Below are positions 1-8,897 of a DNA stretch of 64,000 bases, one piece after another. Below the pieces are notes generated by a model. The model worked only from the letters and a program-made list of their open reading frames with translations. It did not search any database and was not told where the DNA came from. A program made the translations under genes and the position numbers. Numbering within the stretch: the stretch's first letter is position 1; every line of letters begins with the position of its first letter. The stretch is from JAUIAI01 sp045106815. GTDB taxonomy: Bacteria > Pseudomonadota > Gammaproteobacteria > Burkholderiales > Burkholderiaceae_E. Location of the stretch: contig JBGCFG010000056.1 of NCBI GenBank assembly GCA_045106815.1, positions 62,001 to 126,000 of the forward strand, read 5' to 3'.

Positions 1-130
1 AGTCTCCACTGCGCAGTGCGCACGCATTTAATGTTGAGGAGATTATCGATCCACGCCAAACACGATGCTACTTGAGCAAGTTTGCCAATCTGGCAGCGCC
101 TTTGCGGCGCGGTGAACCCAGACAGTTTAC
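1..130. other. Left edge, no gene recognised
   Basis: No convincing coding region, promoter or terminator is visible. The stretch lies downstream of the minus-strand Nudix gene. Short reading frames here have no recognisable protein features. Confidence 0.5.
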
Positions 131-739
131 CTACCGCCCCTGATGCCCCTGCCAGAAAGCGCGCGCGGCACTGGCTTCATCGTGCTGATCGAAGTGCCAC
201 TCGCGCGGCTCATCAATGTCATAGAAGCCCGGCTCGGTCGTTTCGATTGAGCCGCGCAGTTGTCCACCCGTCTGTTGACATAAGTACAAGAGATGAAAAC
301 TGGTATGGGCGGCACCAAACTCGCCGGGTAGGCGGGTGCGAATACGAATGAGCGGGCCGACGGACACTTCAATGCCTGTTTCTTCAACGACTTCTTTGGC
401 ACATGATTGCTCTGGCGTCATATTGACATCAGCCCAGCCACCCGGCAGGCACCAGGTGAGATCCTGCACCCGGTTAACCATCAGCAAACCGCCTGCAGCG
501 TCGAACACCGCAGCAGAGACACCAACTTTGGGGGTTGCATAGCCCAACTCGGCGACCAAACGATCGCTGACTGTTGTCGCATCCAACGGGCTCAGGGCAG
601 CGTACTCGCGACTAACAACTGCGAGCAAATGCTGATAACGAACACGATCAAACGGGGCGCGAGAAAACCCGAGCCCCGTTTGTGCAATCGCACGAATCTC
701 TTCGAGCAACTGCAAAAACTCAGACGATGGCGGCGGCAT
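131..739 (-). CDS. Nudix hydrolase with N-terminal helical Nudix_N_2-type domain
   Basis: The protein has 202 residues. A helical region (about 1-65) precedes a Nudix fold, the layout of the ADP-ribose/nucleoside-diphosphate-derivative hydrolases with a Nudix_N_2 domain. The Nudix box is at about 101-123: GGWADV is followed by KEVVEETGI, so the catalytic E-E pair is present. Two positions differ from the general signature: Met where the first Glu usually is, and Lys for the Arg of REUxEE. I believe such changes are common in this subfamily, so activity is likely, but the substrate cannot be read. The start codon overlaps the stop of the upstream lipoprotein gene by one base (TAATG), so the two are probably cotranscribed and translationally coupled. 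Confidence 0.85.
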   Translation of the reverse strand: MPPPSSEFLQLLEEIRAIAQTGLGFSRAPFDRVRYQHLLAVVSREYAALSPLDATTVSDRLVAELGYATPKVGVSAAVFDAAGGLLMVNRVQDLTWCLPGGWADVNMTPEQSCAKEVVEETGIEVSVGPLIRIRTRLPGEFGAAHTSFHLLYLCQQTGGQLRGSIETTEPGFYDIDEPREWHFDQHDEASAARAFWQGHQGR

Positions 740-1236
740 TAGTCAATAGTGGCACGCAGGAACTCCGTGACCGTGCCACATCTATCATCAGTGACGACCA
801 CGTCACGGAAAGTAAACGTCTGATCAACACGATCGCCTGGACGGCGAGCGCTAACCACAACATCAAACACGCCCACCTGGTCATAGCCACCTAGCAACGA
901 GGTGACCAGTCCTGAGTCGGTGCGGCGCTCCGGGCGCAGGCGTTCGGTACGACCACGGCCAATGAGATCGCCTTCGGCATCAACCGCAATTCGGTCACCA
1001 TCTTCAGCGGCAAAAAATTCGACAATTACCGCGGGGTATTCGTACGCCCGGCAGTTATCACGGCGGTATTCATAGCGATAGTCGTAGTAATAGCCGCCCT
1101 CATAGTAAAAACCGTCAGAGCCAACCGCAAAATAGCCCTCGCCGCAGGCCGTCAGGACGGCCGCTGCAAGCAATAGCGTGATTCGTTTTGTCAGTCTTTG
1201 CACCGTGCCGACCCTCCTGCGGCTGCCTTTGTACAA
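739..1236 (-). CDS. Predicted lipoprotein, tyrosine-rich, function unknown
   Basis: The 165-residue product has a basic N-terminus, a hydrophobic stretch and a lipobox ending LTAC|G at about residues 28-31, so it should be lipidated and periplasmic or outer-membrane. Just after the Cys is a Tyr/Gly-rich stretch (FYYEGGYYYDYRYEYRR). The rest is a small, probably beta-rich domain with two Cys residues that could form a disulfide. No family is recognised. The first Met is 16 residues before the hydrophobic core and a later start is possible. It overlaps the Nudix gene by one base; a functional link is not evident. Confidence 0.7.
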   Translation of the reverse strand: MYKGSRRRVGTVQRLTKRITLLLAAAVLTACGEGYFAVGSDGFYYEGGYYYDYRYEYRRDNCRAYEYPAVIVEFFAAEDGDRIAVDAEGDLIGRGRTERLRPERRTDSGLVTSLLGGYDQVGVFDVVVSARRPGDRVDQTFTFRDVVVTDDRCGTVTEFLRATID

Positions 1237-1292
1237 CGCTTAACGCCGAATCATGTTGCGCGTTGACCCGCGACTCGCGGCGAGTCGCAACC

Positions 1293-1598
1293 CTAACCCA
1301 CAATCCATCGCCAAGCCGCAACCGTGAGGATACCGCCGCCCATTGCAACAATCAGATTCAACTTACGCATGGCGAGTAACAAGGTGACTAAAGCGCCCGC
1401 CATTTCGGCTGGTCTACCCGACACAAATGACGGGATAGCAATAGACACGAGCAGGCAAGACGGCAGGCTATCAAAGAATCTCTGCCAAAACGCCGTTTTG
1501 GGAACCCATGCGGCGATCGGCACACCAATAACCCGTGTCAGGTAGCTCACAAGGCCTATTAAGCCGATGGCAAGCCAGGCTTTGTCGAGCGGCATCAC
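1293..1598 (-). CDS. azlD: AzlD-family small subunit of branched-chain amino-acid exporter
   Basis: This 101-residue hydrophobic protein has about four membrane segments and the AzlD pattern: an N-terminal helix with a YLTRV-type motif, then a FDSLPSCLLVSIAIPSFV segment. AzlD is the small partner of AzlC, and together they export branched-chain amino acids or analogues across the inner membrane. The start overlaps the azlC stop by four bases (ATGA), the usual arrangement. The exported substrate cannot be told from sequence. Confidence 0.88.
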   Translation of the reverse strand: MMPLDKAWLAIGLIGLVSYLTRVIGVPIAAWVPKTAFWQRFFDSLPSCLLVSIAIPSFVSGRPAEMAGALVTLLLAMRKLNLIVAMGGGILTVAAWRWIVG

Positions 1599-2419
1599 GC
1601 GCTGTCCGCCGGACTATTCGGCGGACTATTCGCCAGTTCACGACGTTGCTGCGCACCGGCCCCCGTGCCAGTCGCTGAATCACTGCCTGATAGGGCCGCT
1701 GCAAAAGCGCCCGCCAGACCGCCCGCCACGATATACAAACTACCCGGCAAAATCTTGTGAATGATGGCCGCTACGCCCGCGGCAACTGCCCAGGGCAGCC
1801 AGCTACGCCGCCCGGCATAACTCCCGCCAGCCAATCCCACCAGTGCAGCTGCGACTGCAAAGTCGAGACCCCAGCGGGCCGCCGCTTCTACCGGTATCGG
1901 CACAAAAAATCCGATCATGGACGAAATGATCCAGGCAAGATAGGTCACGGTACTGGCACCGAGCAGGAAGCCAACACCGATACCGCCCTGACCCATGCGA
2001 CGCATACTCAGCGCCCAACTCATGTCGTTGAGCATAAAGAGCGTCAGCATCCGCGCCCCCAGACCTGATCCAGCAAGGGAGAACGCAGGCGCCAAGGTCG
2101 CGCCCATGAGTATGTAGCGAGCATTCACCGCAAACACAGCAATCAGCAGCGACGCGATTGACACGTCAACCTGCCAGCGCTCAAGGGCAACGAATTGCGC
2201 GGTGCCCGAAAAAACATAGGCACTCATTGCCAGAGTCTGCAATGCATCCATAAGGGGCTGGGCAAGCAAGCCAAAGATAAACCCCCAGGGCGCTGCACTG
2301 GCGCCGAGCGGCAGGGCCTCCAGTGCGCCGCGCCTAATATCCGCTGGACGATAGGCGACAAAGAACGGAGCAGGTCGCGGCTTGGTTGATGGCGAGGCAG
2401 GGGGTGAATTGAGTTTCAT
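1595..2419 (-). CDS. azlC: AzlC-family large subunit of branched-chain amino-acid exporter
   Basis: The protein has 274 residues with about seven to eight membrane segments. After a hydrophilic N-terminus comes the AzlC signature region: a GALEALPLGASAAPWGFIFG-like segment, the FSGTAQFVAL motif (about 88-97) and the AVNARYILMGA motif (about 117-127). Length and order agree with the family. The last part (about 250-274, rich in Ser, Gly and Ala) is a non-conserved tail. It is first of a two-gene operon with azlD and divergent from the endonuclease-like gene at 2552-3580. Confidence 0.9.
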   Translation of the reverse strand: MKLNSPPASPSTKPRPAPFFVAYRPADIRRGALEALPLGASAAPWGFIFGLLAQPLMDALQTLAMSAYVFSGTAQFVALERWQVDVSIASLLIAVFAVNARYILMGATLAPAFSLAGSGLGARMLTLFMLNDMSWALSMRRMGQGGIGVGFLLGASTVTYLAWIISSMIGFFVPIPVEAAARWGLDFAVAAALVGLAGGSYAGRRSWLPWAVAAGVAAIIHKILPGSLYIVAGGLAGAFAAALSGSDSATGTGAGAQQRRELANSPPNSPADSA

Positions 2420-2551
2420 GAGCGACCTGGATCATACTCGCGGCCAGCCAATGCCTTGGCCATGGACAACATCCACCCCCCACTTTGCCCGCCTAGCAAG
2501 CTGAGCCCGAGGACCAGATCACGCTAACATTCGCGGATAAAGGAGAAAGCA
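2420..2551. other. Divergent intergenic region, azlC / EEP-fold gene
   Basis: This gap should hold both promoters. A strong Shine-Dalgarno (AAGGAG, 2540-2545) sits on the plus strand, 66 bases before the first GTG of the next gene and six bases before an in-frame ATT at 2552. No clear -35/-10 pair was found. Confidence 0.4.
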
Positions 2552-2611
2552 ATTAGCCAGACAAACATCAACGATGGATCGCCAACGAGCAAGGCCGATG
2601 CCTCGGCGTCC

Positions 2612-3580
2612 GTGAGCAAGATTGCAAAGAGGTTGCTTGTCCTGGCACTCGTTTTACTCGTGTCATCGGCCGCACTCGCGAGCCTGATCGCAAAGTCAGC
2701 AAGCGCCTGGTGGCTCGCCGACCTTGCCGTTCATTTCAAACTTCAATATCTGCTGATAGGCGCTCTGTGCATTGCGCCGGCGCTATGGTTGAGGCGATGG
2801 ATCCTCGTGTCACTTTGCCTGTTGTGCATTATTGTCAACACCCAATCGGCAGCACAGTACTTCGCGCCCGCCTACCAAGCGAGCCTGCCAACAGCACAGG
2901 CGCCACAAGGCTATGCGCAAGTTCGATTAGCCAGCCTGAACGTCTGGTTTGCGAATGTTGATTACGACGGCGTTGCGGCATGGATCGAACAGACAGACCC
3001 CGATATTGTGGTGCTGGTTGAGGTCAACCCTCCCTGGCAAAAGGCGCTCGCGCAACGATTATCGGCCTGGCCTCACCAGCATTACCAAGAGAACGCTGGT
3101 CGGACCGGCAAACTCATCCTCTCAAAAACAGAACCTTTGTCTGTCCAATCCATAAGTTCTGCCGACGGCAGACCGCCACTGCTCGCCACCCTTTACATCG
3201 ATGGGGCGACCTTGCGCGTGGGCGCTGTTCATACTCATTGGCCCATTGGTGCTCGCAACTCGCGCATACGAAACAAAATGCTTGGTGAGATTGCAAAGAT
3301 CGCGCAAAGCGCGGAAACACCTTTTATTGCGGCCGGCGATTTCAATGTGAGTCCCTTTTCGCCTCACTTTCAGTCCATGCTTTCTGATGGCGGCCTGAGG
3401 CGTGCTTCGGCGGGTCGAGGTTGGCAACCCACCTGGCCTCATTTTCTGCCGATTGCAGGGATCGAGATCGATCATGTTCTGGTGCCGCGAAGCATTGCGG
3501 TAACGGGGTTCAGCGTTCATAAGGGACTAGGCTCAGATCACCACGGCATCGTCGCTGACCTGGATATCCCCAGGCGTTAG
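2612..3580 (+). CDS. Membrane-anchored endonuclease/exonuclease/phosphatase (EEP) family protein
   Basis: The 322-residue protein begins with about three hydrophobic segments (about 8-30, 40-60, 65-80) followed by an EEP (DNase I/exonuclease III-like) domain. Visible motifs are LASLNVWFAN (start of the fold), a VVLVEVNP segment with the metal-binding Glu, VGAVHTHWP, AGDFNVSPFS (catalytic D-x-N) and GSDHHGIVADL (C-terminal catalytic D-H). The active domain probably faces the periplasm. Family members cleave nucleic acids or phosphoesters; the substrate is unknown. The listed start is GTG at 2612 with a poor ribosome-binding site. A strong AAGGAG at 2540-2545 is six bases before an in-frame ATT at 2552, which would add 20 residues. 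Confidence 0.85.
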   Translation: MSKIAKRLLVLALVLLVSSAALASLIAKSASAWWLADLAVHFKLQYLLIGALCIAPALWLRRWILVSLCLLCIIVNTQSAAQYFAPAYQASLPTAQAPQGYAQVRLASLNVWFANVDYDGVAAWIEQTDPDIVVLVEVNPPWQKALAQRLSAWPHQHYQENAGRTGKLILSKTEPLSVQSISSADGRPPLLATLYIDGATLRVGAVHTHWPIGARNSRIRNKMLGEIAKIAQSAETPFIAAGDFNVSPFSPHFQSMLSDGGLRRASAGRGWQPTWPHFLPIAGIEIDHVLVPRSIAVTGFSVHKGLGSDHHGIVADLDIPRR

Positions 3581-3713
3581 GCAAGACTCTTCAGAAAAAA
3601 TTCGATCCGAGGGCCCACTGACCTCGCGCTTTTCCGGGCTGGCCAGTTTGGCCACTTGGCGAGCAATCAAAATAACAATAATTGTTACGGTGTTGGTCCC
3701 CCGAAAAGGGCAA

Positions 3714-3965
3714 ATGCACGATAGATTTCGGTTTCTGCCCGCCTCGAGCTTTAAACCAATGTCGACTCACACCGGTGACGAACAAACCAACCCAAAGGGT
3801 CTGTATCTAGGCTCAGTCAAGTGCCCGTGCTGCAGCACGCCAATGCCCAGCCTGCACATTCCAACCGGCTTGCATCAGATGATGTGGGGCGGTTTCACCT
3901 GCCCCACATGCGAGACGACCCTCGATAAGTGGGGCGAGCCTGTCAGGCTGGTATCAGAAACCTAG
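3714..3965 (+). CDS. Small zinc-ribbon protein, function unknown
   Basis: From the ATG at 3714 (AAAAGGG just upstream) the product has 83 residues; an ATG at 3759 would give 68. It carries two CxxC knuckles, KCPCC and TCPTC, about 35 residues apart, so it is probably a one-zinc ribbon. No catalytic motif is present. The frame extends further upstream but that part looks non-coding. The gene stands alone between the EEP gene and the fba terminator. Expression is unproven, but the paired Cys motifs make chance unlikely. Confidence 0.55.
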   Translation: MHDRFRFLPASSFKPMSTHTGDEQTNPKGLYLGSVKCPCCSTPMPSLHIPTGLHQMMWGGFTCPTCETTLDKWGEPVRLVSET

Positions 3966-3990
3966 TTCCTGACTGGCCACGCCCAATAAA

Positions 3991-4019
3991 AAAAGCCGGT
4001 GAATCATCACCGGCTTTTT
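3991..4019 (-). terminator. Intrinsic terminator, probably bidirectional, closing the tkt-fba run
   Basis: An 8-bp GC-rich stem (GCCGGTGA at 3995-4002, TCACCGGC at 4007-4014) with a 4-base loop is flanked by A4 upstream and T5 downstream. It can act on the minus strand after fba (stop at 4097) and on the plus strand after the small zinc-ribbon gene. Confidence 0.9.
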
Positions 4020-4096
4020 ACTTCGGTCTGGCGTACTGACATGGTGCTTATGTAGTACTTGTGTCGTGCTTAGTCAGCCAGCTTATTCGTTACCAA

Positions 4097-5164
4097 CTAA
4101 GCGGCAATCTTCTGCGCCAATTCGCCACTACCATAGCGATCCATCATGACAGACAAGCCAACGGGCTTAATCTTGCTGCCCTGCCCTGCACAACCAAATT
4201 GCTCGTAGCGCTGACGCACGATTTCACTGGCGGCTGCACGAGCGGGCTTGAGATAGTCACGCGGGTCAAACTTATCGGGGAACTCAGCCATATATTGACG
4301 GATGGCCGCAGTCATCGCGAGCCGGATATCCGTATCAATATTGATCTTGCGAACACCAAACTTAATGGCCTCTTGAATTTCTTCAACCGGCACCCCGTAG
4401 GTTTCCTTCATGTCGCCACCAAACTCACGAATGACGGCGAGCAAGTCCTGCGGCACACTGGATGATCCGTGCATAACAAGGTGCGTGTTGGGCAAGCGGC
4501 TATTGATTTCTTTGATGCGTGAAATCGCCAGAATGTCTCCGGTCGGTTTGCGTGTGAATTTATACGCACCATGGCTCGTGCCGATGGCGATTGCCAGTGC
4601 ATCAACCTGAGTGCGATTCACGAAATCTGCGGCTTGATCAGGGTCGGTTAGCAGTTGCTCGCGCGTCATCGTGCCTTCCGCACCATGACCATCTTCTTTG
4701 TCGCCTTTCATGGTCTCGAGCGAGCCAAGACAACCCAGTTCGCCCTCGACCGTCACGCCAACCTTATGCGCGAGGTCAACAACGTTCTTGGTGACATCAA
4801 CGTTGTAGTCATAGCTGGCAATCGTTTTACCGTCTGACTCCAGTGAGCCATCCATCATCACACTTGAGAAGCCCAGATCGATAGCCCCCTGACAAATGTC
4901 GGGTGACTGACCGTGATCCTGATGCATGACGATTTTGGCATCAGGGTAGGCCTCAACCGCGGCCTGAATCAGGTGCTTCAGAAATGGCTCACCAGCATAT
5001 TTGCGGGCACCGGCCGATGCTTGCATGATGACAGGCGCATCCACTTCCTGAGCAGCGCTCATGATGGCCTGTACCTGCTCAAGATTGTTCACATTAAAGG
5101 CGGGAATACCGTAACCATTCTCGGCGGCGTGGTCCAGCAGCTGGCGCATGGATACGAGGGGCAT
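4097..5164 (-). CDS. fba: Class II fructose-bisphosphate aldolase
   Basis: The enzyme cleaves or forms fructose 1,6-bisphosphate from dihydroxyacetone phosphate and glyceraldehyde 3-phosphate (zinc-dependent, cytosolic). The start at 5164 has a good AGGAG six bases upstream and gives 355 residues, normal for the Calvin-cycle-type class II subfamily. A frame extending back to 5257 looks non-coding. Visible motifs are PAFNVNN near the N-terminus, the metal/catalytic MHQDHG (about 80-85), MMDGS, GELGCLG and a glycine-rich phosphate-binding LVMHGSSSVP. It is the last gene of the tkt-gap-pgk-pyk-DUF481-fba run, ahead of a strong terminator. Confidence 0.95.
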   Translation of the reverse strand: MPLVSMRQLLDHAAENGYGIPAFNVNNLEQVQAIMSAAQEVDAPVIMQASAGARKYAGEPFLKHLIQAAVEAYPDAKIVMHQDHGQSPDICQGAIDLGFSSVMMDGSLESDGKTIASYDYNVDVTKNVVDLAHKVGVTVEGELGCLGSLETMKGDKEDGHGAEGTMTREQLLTDPDQAADFVNRTQVDALAIAIGTSHGAYKFTRKPTGDILAISRIKEINSRLPNTHLVMHGSSSVPQDLLAVIREFGGDMKETYGVPVEEIQEAIKFGVRKINIDTDIRLAMTAAIRQYMAEFPDKFDPRDYLKPARAAASEIVRQRYEQFGCAGQGSKIKPVGLSVMMDRYGSGELAQKIAA

Positions 5165-5285
5165 GAAAACTCTCCTAGACGTTTGGGATTCGTTAACCCG
5201 TATTATTGCCGATGCGCGGCATTGAGGATACGAACTAAGTCGCAGCCAGCGGGTCATTTGTTAGTGGCTGTTAACCTGAAATCAC

Positions 5286-6092
5286 TTATCGGGTCTTCCA
5301 GGACAGAGCGGTAATCAGGGAAACGTCCTGCCGATCAAGGTCGCGGCCCGGGTCACTGTTATATCGGAGGGCCAGATTAGTCGTCAGGCTCAATGACTTA
5401 TTCATCGCAACCGATAACCCAACGTCAAACTCGGCTCGATATTCGCCCTGAGTCGTGAGATTTGGGTAGATCACTAGCCTTTGCTTAAAGGTGGTGTTGG
5501 AGGTGAACCGATGAGATGACTCCTGCCCGAGCAGCGCTTCAAATCTTGAGTAGCGCAGCCGGACGGCGCCGCCCACGTTATTAGGCTCCGTGTAGCGATC
5601 CTGCGCGTAGCCAATACCGGCAAACACATCAAAACGATCGTCTTCAGTGCGCACAAGATGAATACCACCGCCATTGCCAAATGAATATCTGGACGCAAGC
5701 TTTGCAGCCGTATCTCGGAACGCTTCGGTCTGCCCGAAACCGTAAACACCGCGGCTATTGATCTCGCGCTGGTAGCGAGCCCCCAGACGGCCCACCTCGC
5801 CAGTGGTTTTGCCGTCAGCCCGGGTGACTTGTGTCTTACCGTAGAACTCAAGCTTCTCAAACAGAGTTGAACGGATGGCATCGGCAGACAGGGTGAGCGA
5901 GCTGTTGTCGTTGTTGCCAGTTGAATAAGTGGATCCCACGCCAAATGCATAGCGCCAGCGCCCATCATCTTGTTGAACGCTTTGGGCGATCTGGGCGCCT
6001 AAATCACCGCTAAAAACTAACACCAGGCTGGTCAGAGCAACCAAGGCGAAGTGCTTACACGGCGTTGGAGCCCAGATACTGGCAACCTGCAT
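5286..6092 (-). CDS. DUF481 (YdiY-type) outer-membrane beta-barrel protein
   Basis: From the Met at 6092 the product has 268 residues: an N-terminal export signal (ALVALTSLVLVFSG then A-Q cleavage region), then alternating short beta strands rich in aromatic residues and Asn/Thr turns, ending in a typical strand with terminal WKTR. It matches the DUF481 family of small outer-membrane barrels, whose role is poorly known. A start at 6122 would overlap pyk; 6092 lies just after the pyk stop. It sits between pyk and fba in an otherwise glycolytic run, which is unexpected. Confidence 0.8.
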   Translation of the reverse strand: MQVASIWAPTPCKHFALVALTSLVLVFSGDLGAQIAQSVQQDDGRWRYAFGVGSTYSTGNNDNSSLTLSADAIRSTLFEKLEFYGKTQVTRADGKTTGEVGRLGARYQREINSRGVYGFGQTEAFRDTAAKLASRYSFGNGGGIHLVRTEDDRFDVFAGIGYAQDRYTEPNNVGGAVRLRYSRFEALLGQESSHRFTSNTTFKQRLVIYPNLTTQGEYRAEFDVGLSVAMNKSLSLTTNLALRYNSDPGRDLDRQDVSLITALSWKTR

Positions 6093-6096
6093 CGGG

Positions 6097-7533
6097 TCAG
6101 ATTTTCTCGCCAACCCGAACAATCGTCAGGGAGTTCGTACCGCCGGATTTGCCGATCGGATCACCAATCGTAATGACCACGAGATCACCCTTTTCAACCA
6201 CGCCGGCTTCCAGCAGCTTATTTTCGGTTTCGAGTAGTAACTCTTTGCGTGAGCTACTTTGCGCCATTAGGATCGGATGGACCTCGCGGTAAAGCGTGAG
6301 CCGCCGACGAGTCCTTTCCTCAGGGGTGAGTGCATAGATGGGCACACCTGAATCAAGGCGCGACATCCAAAGTGCAGTAGACCCAGACTGAGTCAGCGCA
6401 ACAATCGCTTTGACACCCATGTGATGGGCAATAAAAAGCGCGCTCATCGCGATGGATTGATCGATGCGGGTGAACGTTCTATTCAGAAACTCGGTGTCGA
6501 GTGGAACGCTCTGGGATTTATCCGCCTCACGGCACACTCTGTCCATCGCCTCAACGGCCTGCACCGGATAGTCACCCGCGGCGGTTTCCGCCGACAACAT
6601 CACAGCATCCGTGCCATCCAACACGGCGTTGGCGACATCGCTCACCTCTGCCCGCGTTGGCACGGGCGACTGAATCATGGACTCCATCATTTGCGTGGCC
6701 GTGATGGTGAGCTTGTTCATCTCACGGGCCAGTCGAATCATTCGTTTCTGTAGCGCCGGCACTGCCGCATCGCCCACTTCAACCGCGAGGTCGCCACGCG
6801 CAACCATGATGGCGTCGGACGCGCCCAGGATCTCTTCGAGATTATCGATGGCCTCGTAACGCTCGATCTTAGCCACCATGCGCGCCTTGCCGCCCGCCGC
6901 GCGGGCCAGTTCGCGAGCCATGTACATGTCAGCAGCATTCTTGGGAAAAGACACCGCGATAAAGTCCGCCTCGAATGCAACGGCGGTGCGAATATCATCC
7001 ATGTCTTTTGACGTAAGTGCCGGCGCCGACAGACCACCACCCTGGCGATTAATCCCTTTGCGATCGGACAGATCGCCGCGCATCGTCACCGTGCATTCGA
7101 TGGTGCTTTCAGTGACCCGGTCGACCTGCATCATCATGCGTCCGTCATTGAGCAACAGCGTGTCGCCGGCGGCGACGTCGTTGACCAGTTCCGGATAGTC
7201 AAGACCTACGCGTTCCTGATTGCCTTCAGTACAGTGAATGTCGAACGTGAATTTGTCGCCCTTTTCGAGCTGGATCGGACCGTCCACGAATTGGCCGATT
7301 CGGATTTTCGGGCCTTGCAGATCTGCCAGAATGCCAATATCCCGCCCCAGGCGCTGAGCCGTGGCTCTGACAGTTTCGACGGCTTGTGTATGGTCTGCCG
7401 CTGTGCCGTGCGAAAAGTTCACCCGCACAACATTCATGCCTGCCAGAATCAGTTGCTCGAGTTTCTCGGGAGCATTCGATGCAGGTCCAATGGTGGCAAC
7501 AATTTTGGTTGCTCGCGGTACAGGGTGAAACAT
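6097..7533 (-). CDS. pyk: Pyruvate kinase
   Basis: The 478-residue enzyme converts phosphoenolpyruvate and ADP to pyruvate and ATP. Motifs in order are ATIGPASN (N-terminal barrel), VRVNFSHG, ADLQGPKIRIG, the B-domain region, MVAKIERYEA with the catalytic Lys, IMVARGDLAVE, and ITATQMMESMIQSPVPTRAEVSDVANAVLDGTDAVMLS. The allosteric C-domain follows (about 350-478). The length is standard. It follows pgk by about 180 bases without a clear terminator, so it probably belongs to the same transcript. Confidence 0.96.
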   Translation of the reverse strand: MFHPVPRATKIVATIGPASNAPEKLEQLILAGMNVVRVNFSHGTAADHTQAVETVRATAQRLGRDIGILADLQGPKIRIGQFVDGPIQLEKGDKFTFDIHCTEGNQERVGLDYPELVNDVAAGDTLLLNDGRMMMQVDRVTESTIECTVTMRGDLSDRKGINRQGGGLSAPALTSKDMDDIRTAVAFEADFIAVSFPKNAADMYMARELARAAGGKARMVAKIERYEAIDNLEEILGASDAIMVARGDLAVEVGDAAVPALQKRMIRLAREMNKLTITATQMMESMIQSPVPTRAEVSDVANAVLDGTDAVMLSAETAAGDYPVQAVEAMDRVCREADKSQSVPLDTEFLNRTFTRIDQSIAMSALFIAHHMGVKAIVALTQSGSTALWMSRLDSGVPIYALTPEERTRRRLTLYREVHPILMAQSSSRKELLLETENKLLEAGVVEKGDLVVITIGDPIGKSGGTNSLTIVRVGEKI

Positions 7534-7712
7534 AATGTGCCCTTAGCAGTTGTCCAAGGGTTATTGTGCACGACGTGCGTCCGCTAACACGCGATTGTTG
7601 CCGACAAATTCGGGCAGGCACTCTCTTGTTAGTAGCCTGAGGGAATTGATGTCTCGAAAGCGCGACGAGACGGAGGTTTCGCCGCGCTCTTTCCCCCTGC
7701 TTTTTTGACCGC

Positions 7713-8894
7713 TTAGGCGCGCTCTGTTAGTGCAACCACTGCTGGCAATGGATTGCCTTCCAAAAACTCCAGGAAAGCGCCGCCGCCCGTGGAGATGTAA
7801 CCGATATCACCCGCAATATCGTACTTGGCGATGGCTGCAAGCGTGTCGCCACCGCCGGCAATCGAAAAGCCCGCCGAACCCGCGATCGCTCGGGCCACAA
7901 CTTCGGTTCCCTTGGAGAACGCGTCAAACTCGAAAACGCCCACTGGTCCGTTCCAGACAATCGTGCCAGCATCCGACAACAGACCAGCAAGTTCCTGGGC
8001 CGTGTTGGGGCCAATATCCAGAATCAGGTCTTTCTCGCCCACATCAGACACGGATTTAACCGAGGCGGACGCGTCGGCGGAAAACGAAGTTGCGCAGACA
8101 ACGTCAACAGGAATGGGCACCTGCGCACCACGATCTGACATGATCTTAATGATCTCAGCGGCCTGCTCGACGAGATCAGGCTCAGCCAAAGAGGCGCCAA
8201 TTGGGTGGCCGGCGGCGAGCAGAAAGGTGTTGGCAATGCCGCCGCCCACAATCAGACGGTCAACTTTGGCAGCGAGGCTCTTGAGGATGGTGAGCTTGGT
8301 CGAGACCTTGGAGCCCGCAACGATAGCCACCAGCGGCCTCGCTGGATCACCCAGAGCCTTACCCAGAGCGTCCAGTTCCGCCGATAGCAACGGCCCGGCA
8401 CAAGCGATTGGCGCAAGCTGGGCAATGCCATGGGTTGTCGCCTCGGCGCGGTGCGCCGTACCAAATGCATCATTCACGTAGACATCGCAAAGCGCGGCCA
8501 TTTTTTTGGCCAGCCCGGCATCATTCTTTTTCTCGCCAACGTTTCCACGACAGTTCTCGAGCAAAACAACTTCACCCGGCTCAACCGCAAAACCGCCGTC
8601 TATCCAGTCTGCCTGCAAGCGCACCGGCTGACCCAGGCGCTCCGACATGAGCGCCGCCACCGGAGCAAGAGAATCTGCCTCAGTCAGAGCGCCTTCTTTT
8701 GGGCGCCCCAGGTGCGACGTCACCATGACGGCCGCGCCCTGGCCAAGGCAATGCTCAATGGCCGGCAAGGACGCGCGAATGCGCGTGTCATCAGTGATAC
8801 CACCCTGATCATCTTGCGGGACATTCAAATCTGCACGAATGAAAACGCGCTTTCCCTGCAGTGCCTGATCCGACAAACGTTTGAAGTTCATCAT
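7713..8894 (-). CDS. pgk: Phosphoglycerate kinase
   Basis: This 393-residue enzyme interconverts 1,3-bisphosphoglycerate and 3-phosphoglycerate with ATP formation. Visible motifs are KRVFIRADLNVPQD (N-terminal substrate site), TSHLGRPKEG, LLENCRGNVGEKKND, the YVNDAFGTAHRAEAT segment, VAIVAGSKVSTKL, TIVWNGPVGVFE, and the GGGDTLAAI nucleotide loop near the C-terminus. The start is ATG at 8894 or the next codon. It begins just after the gap stop, so coupling is likely. Confidence 0.96.
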   Translation of the reverse strand: MMNFKRLSDQALQGKRVFIRADLNVPQDDQGGITDDTRIRASLPAIEHCLGQGAAVMVTSHLGRPKEGALTEADSLAPVAALMSERLGQPVRLQADWIDGGFAVEPGEVVLLENCRGNVGEKKNDAGLAKKMAALCDVYVNDAFGTAHRAEATTHGIAQLAPIACAGPLLSAELDALGKALGDPARPLVAIVAGSKVSTKLTILKSLAAKVDRLIVGGGIANTFLLAAGHPIGASLAEPDLVEQAAEIIKIMSDRGAQVPIPVDVVCATSFSADASASVKSVSDVGEKDLILDIGPNTAQELAGLLSDAGTIVWNGPVGVFEFDAFSKGTEVVARAIAGSAGFSIAGGGDTLAAIAKYDIAGDIGYISTGGGAFLEFLEGNPLPAVVALTERA

Positions 8895-8897
8895 GAC

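Noticed and set aside
5165..5257. N-terminal extension of fba
   Set aside because: The strong AGGAG is placed for the ATG at 5164, and the extra residues match nothing in the family.
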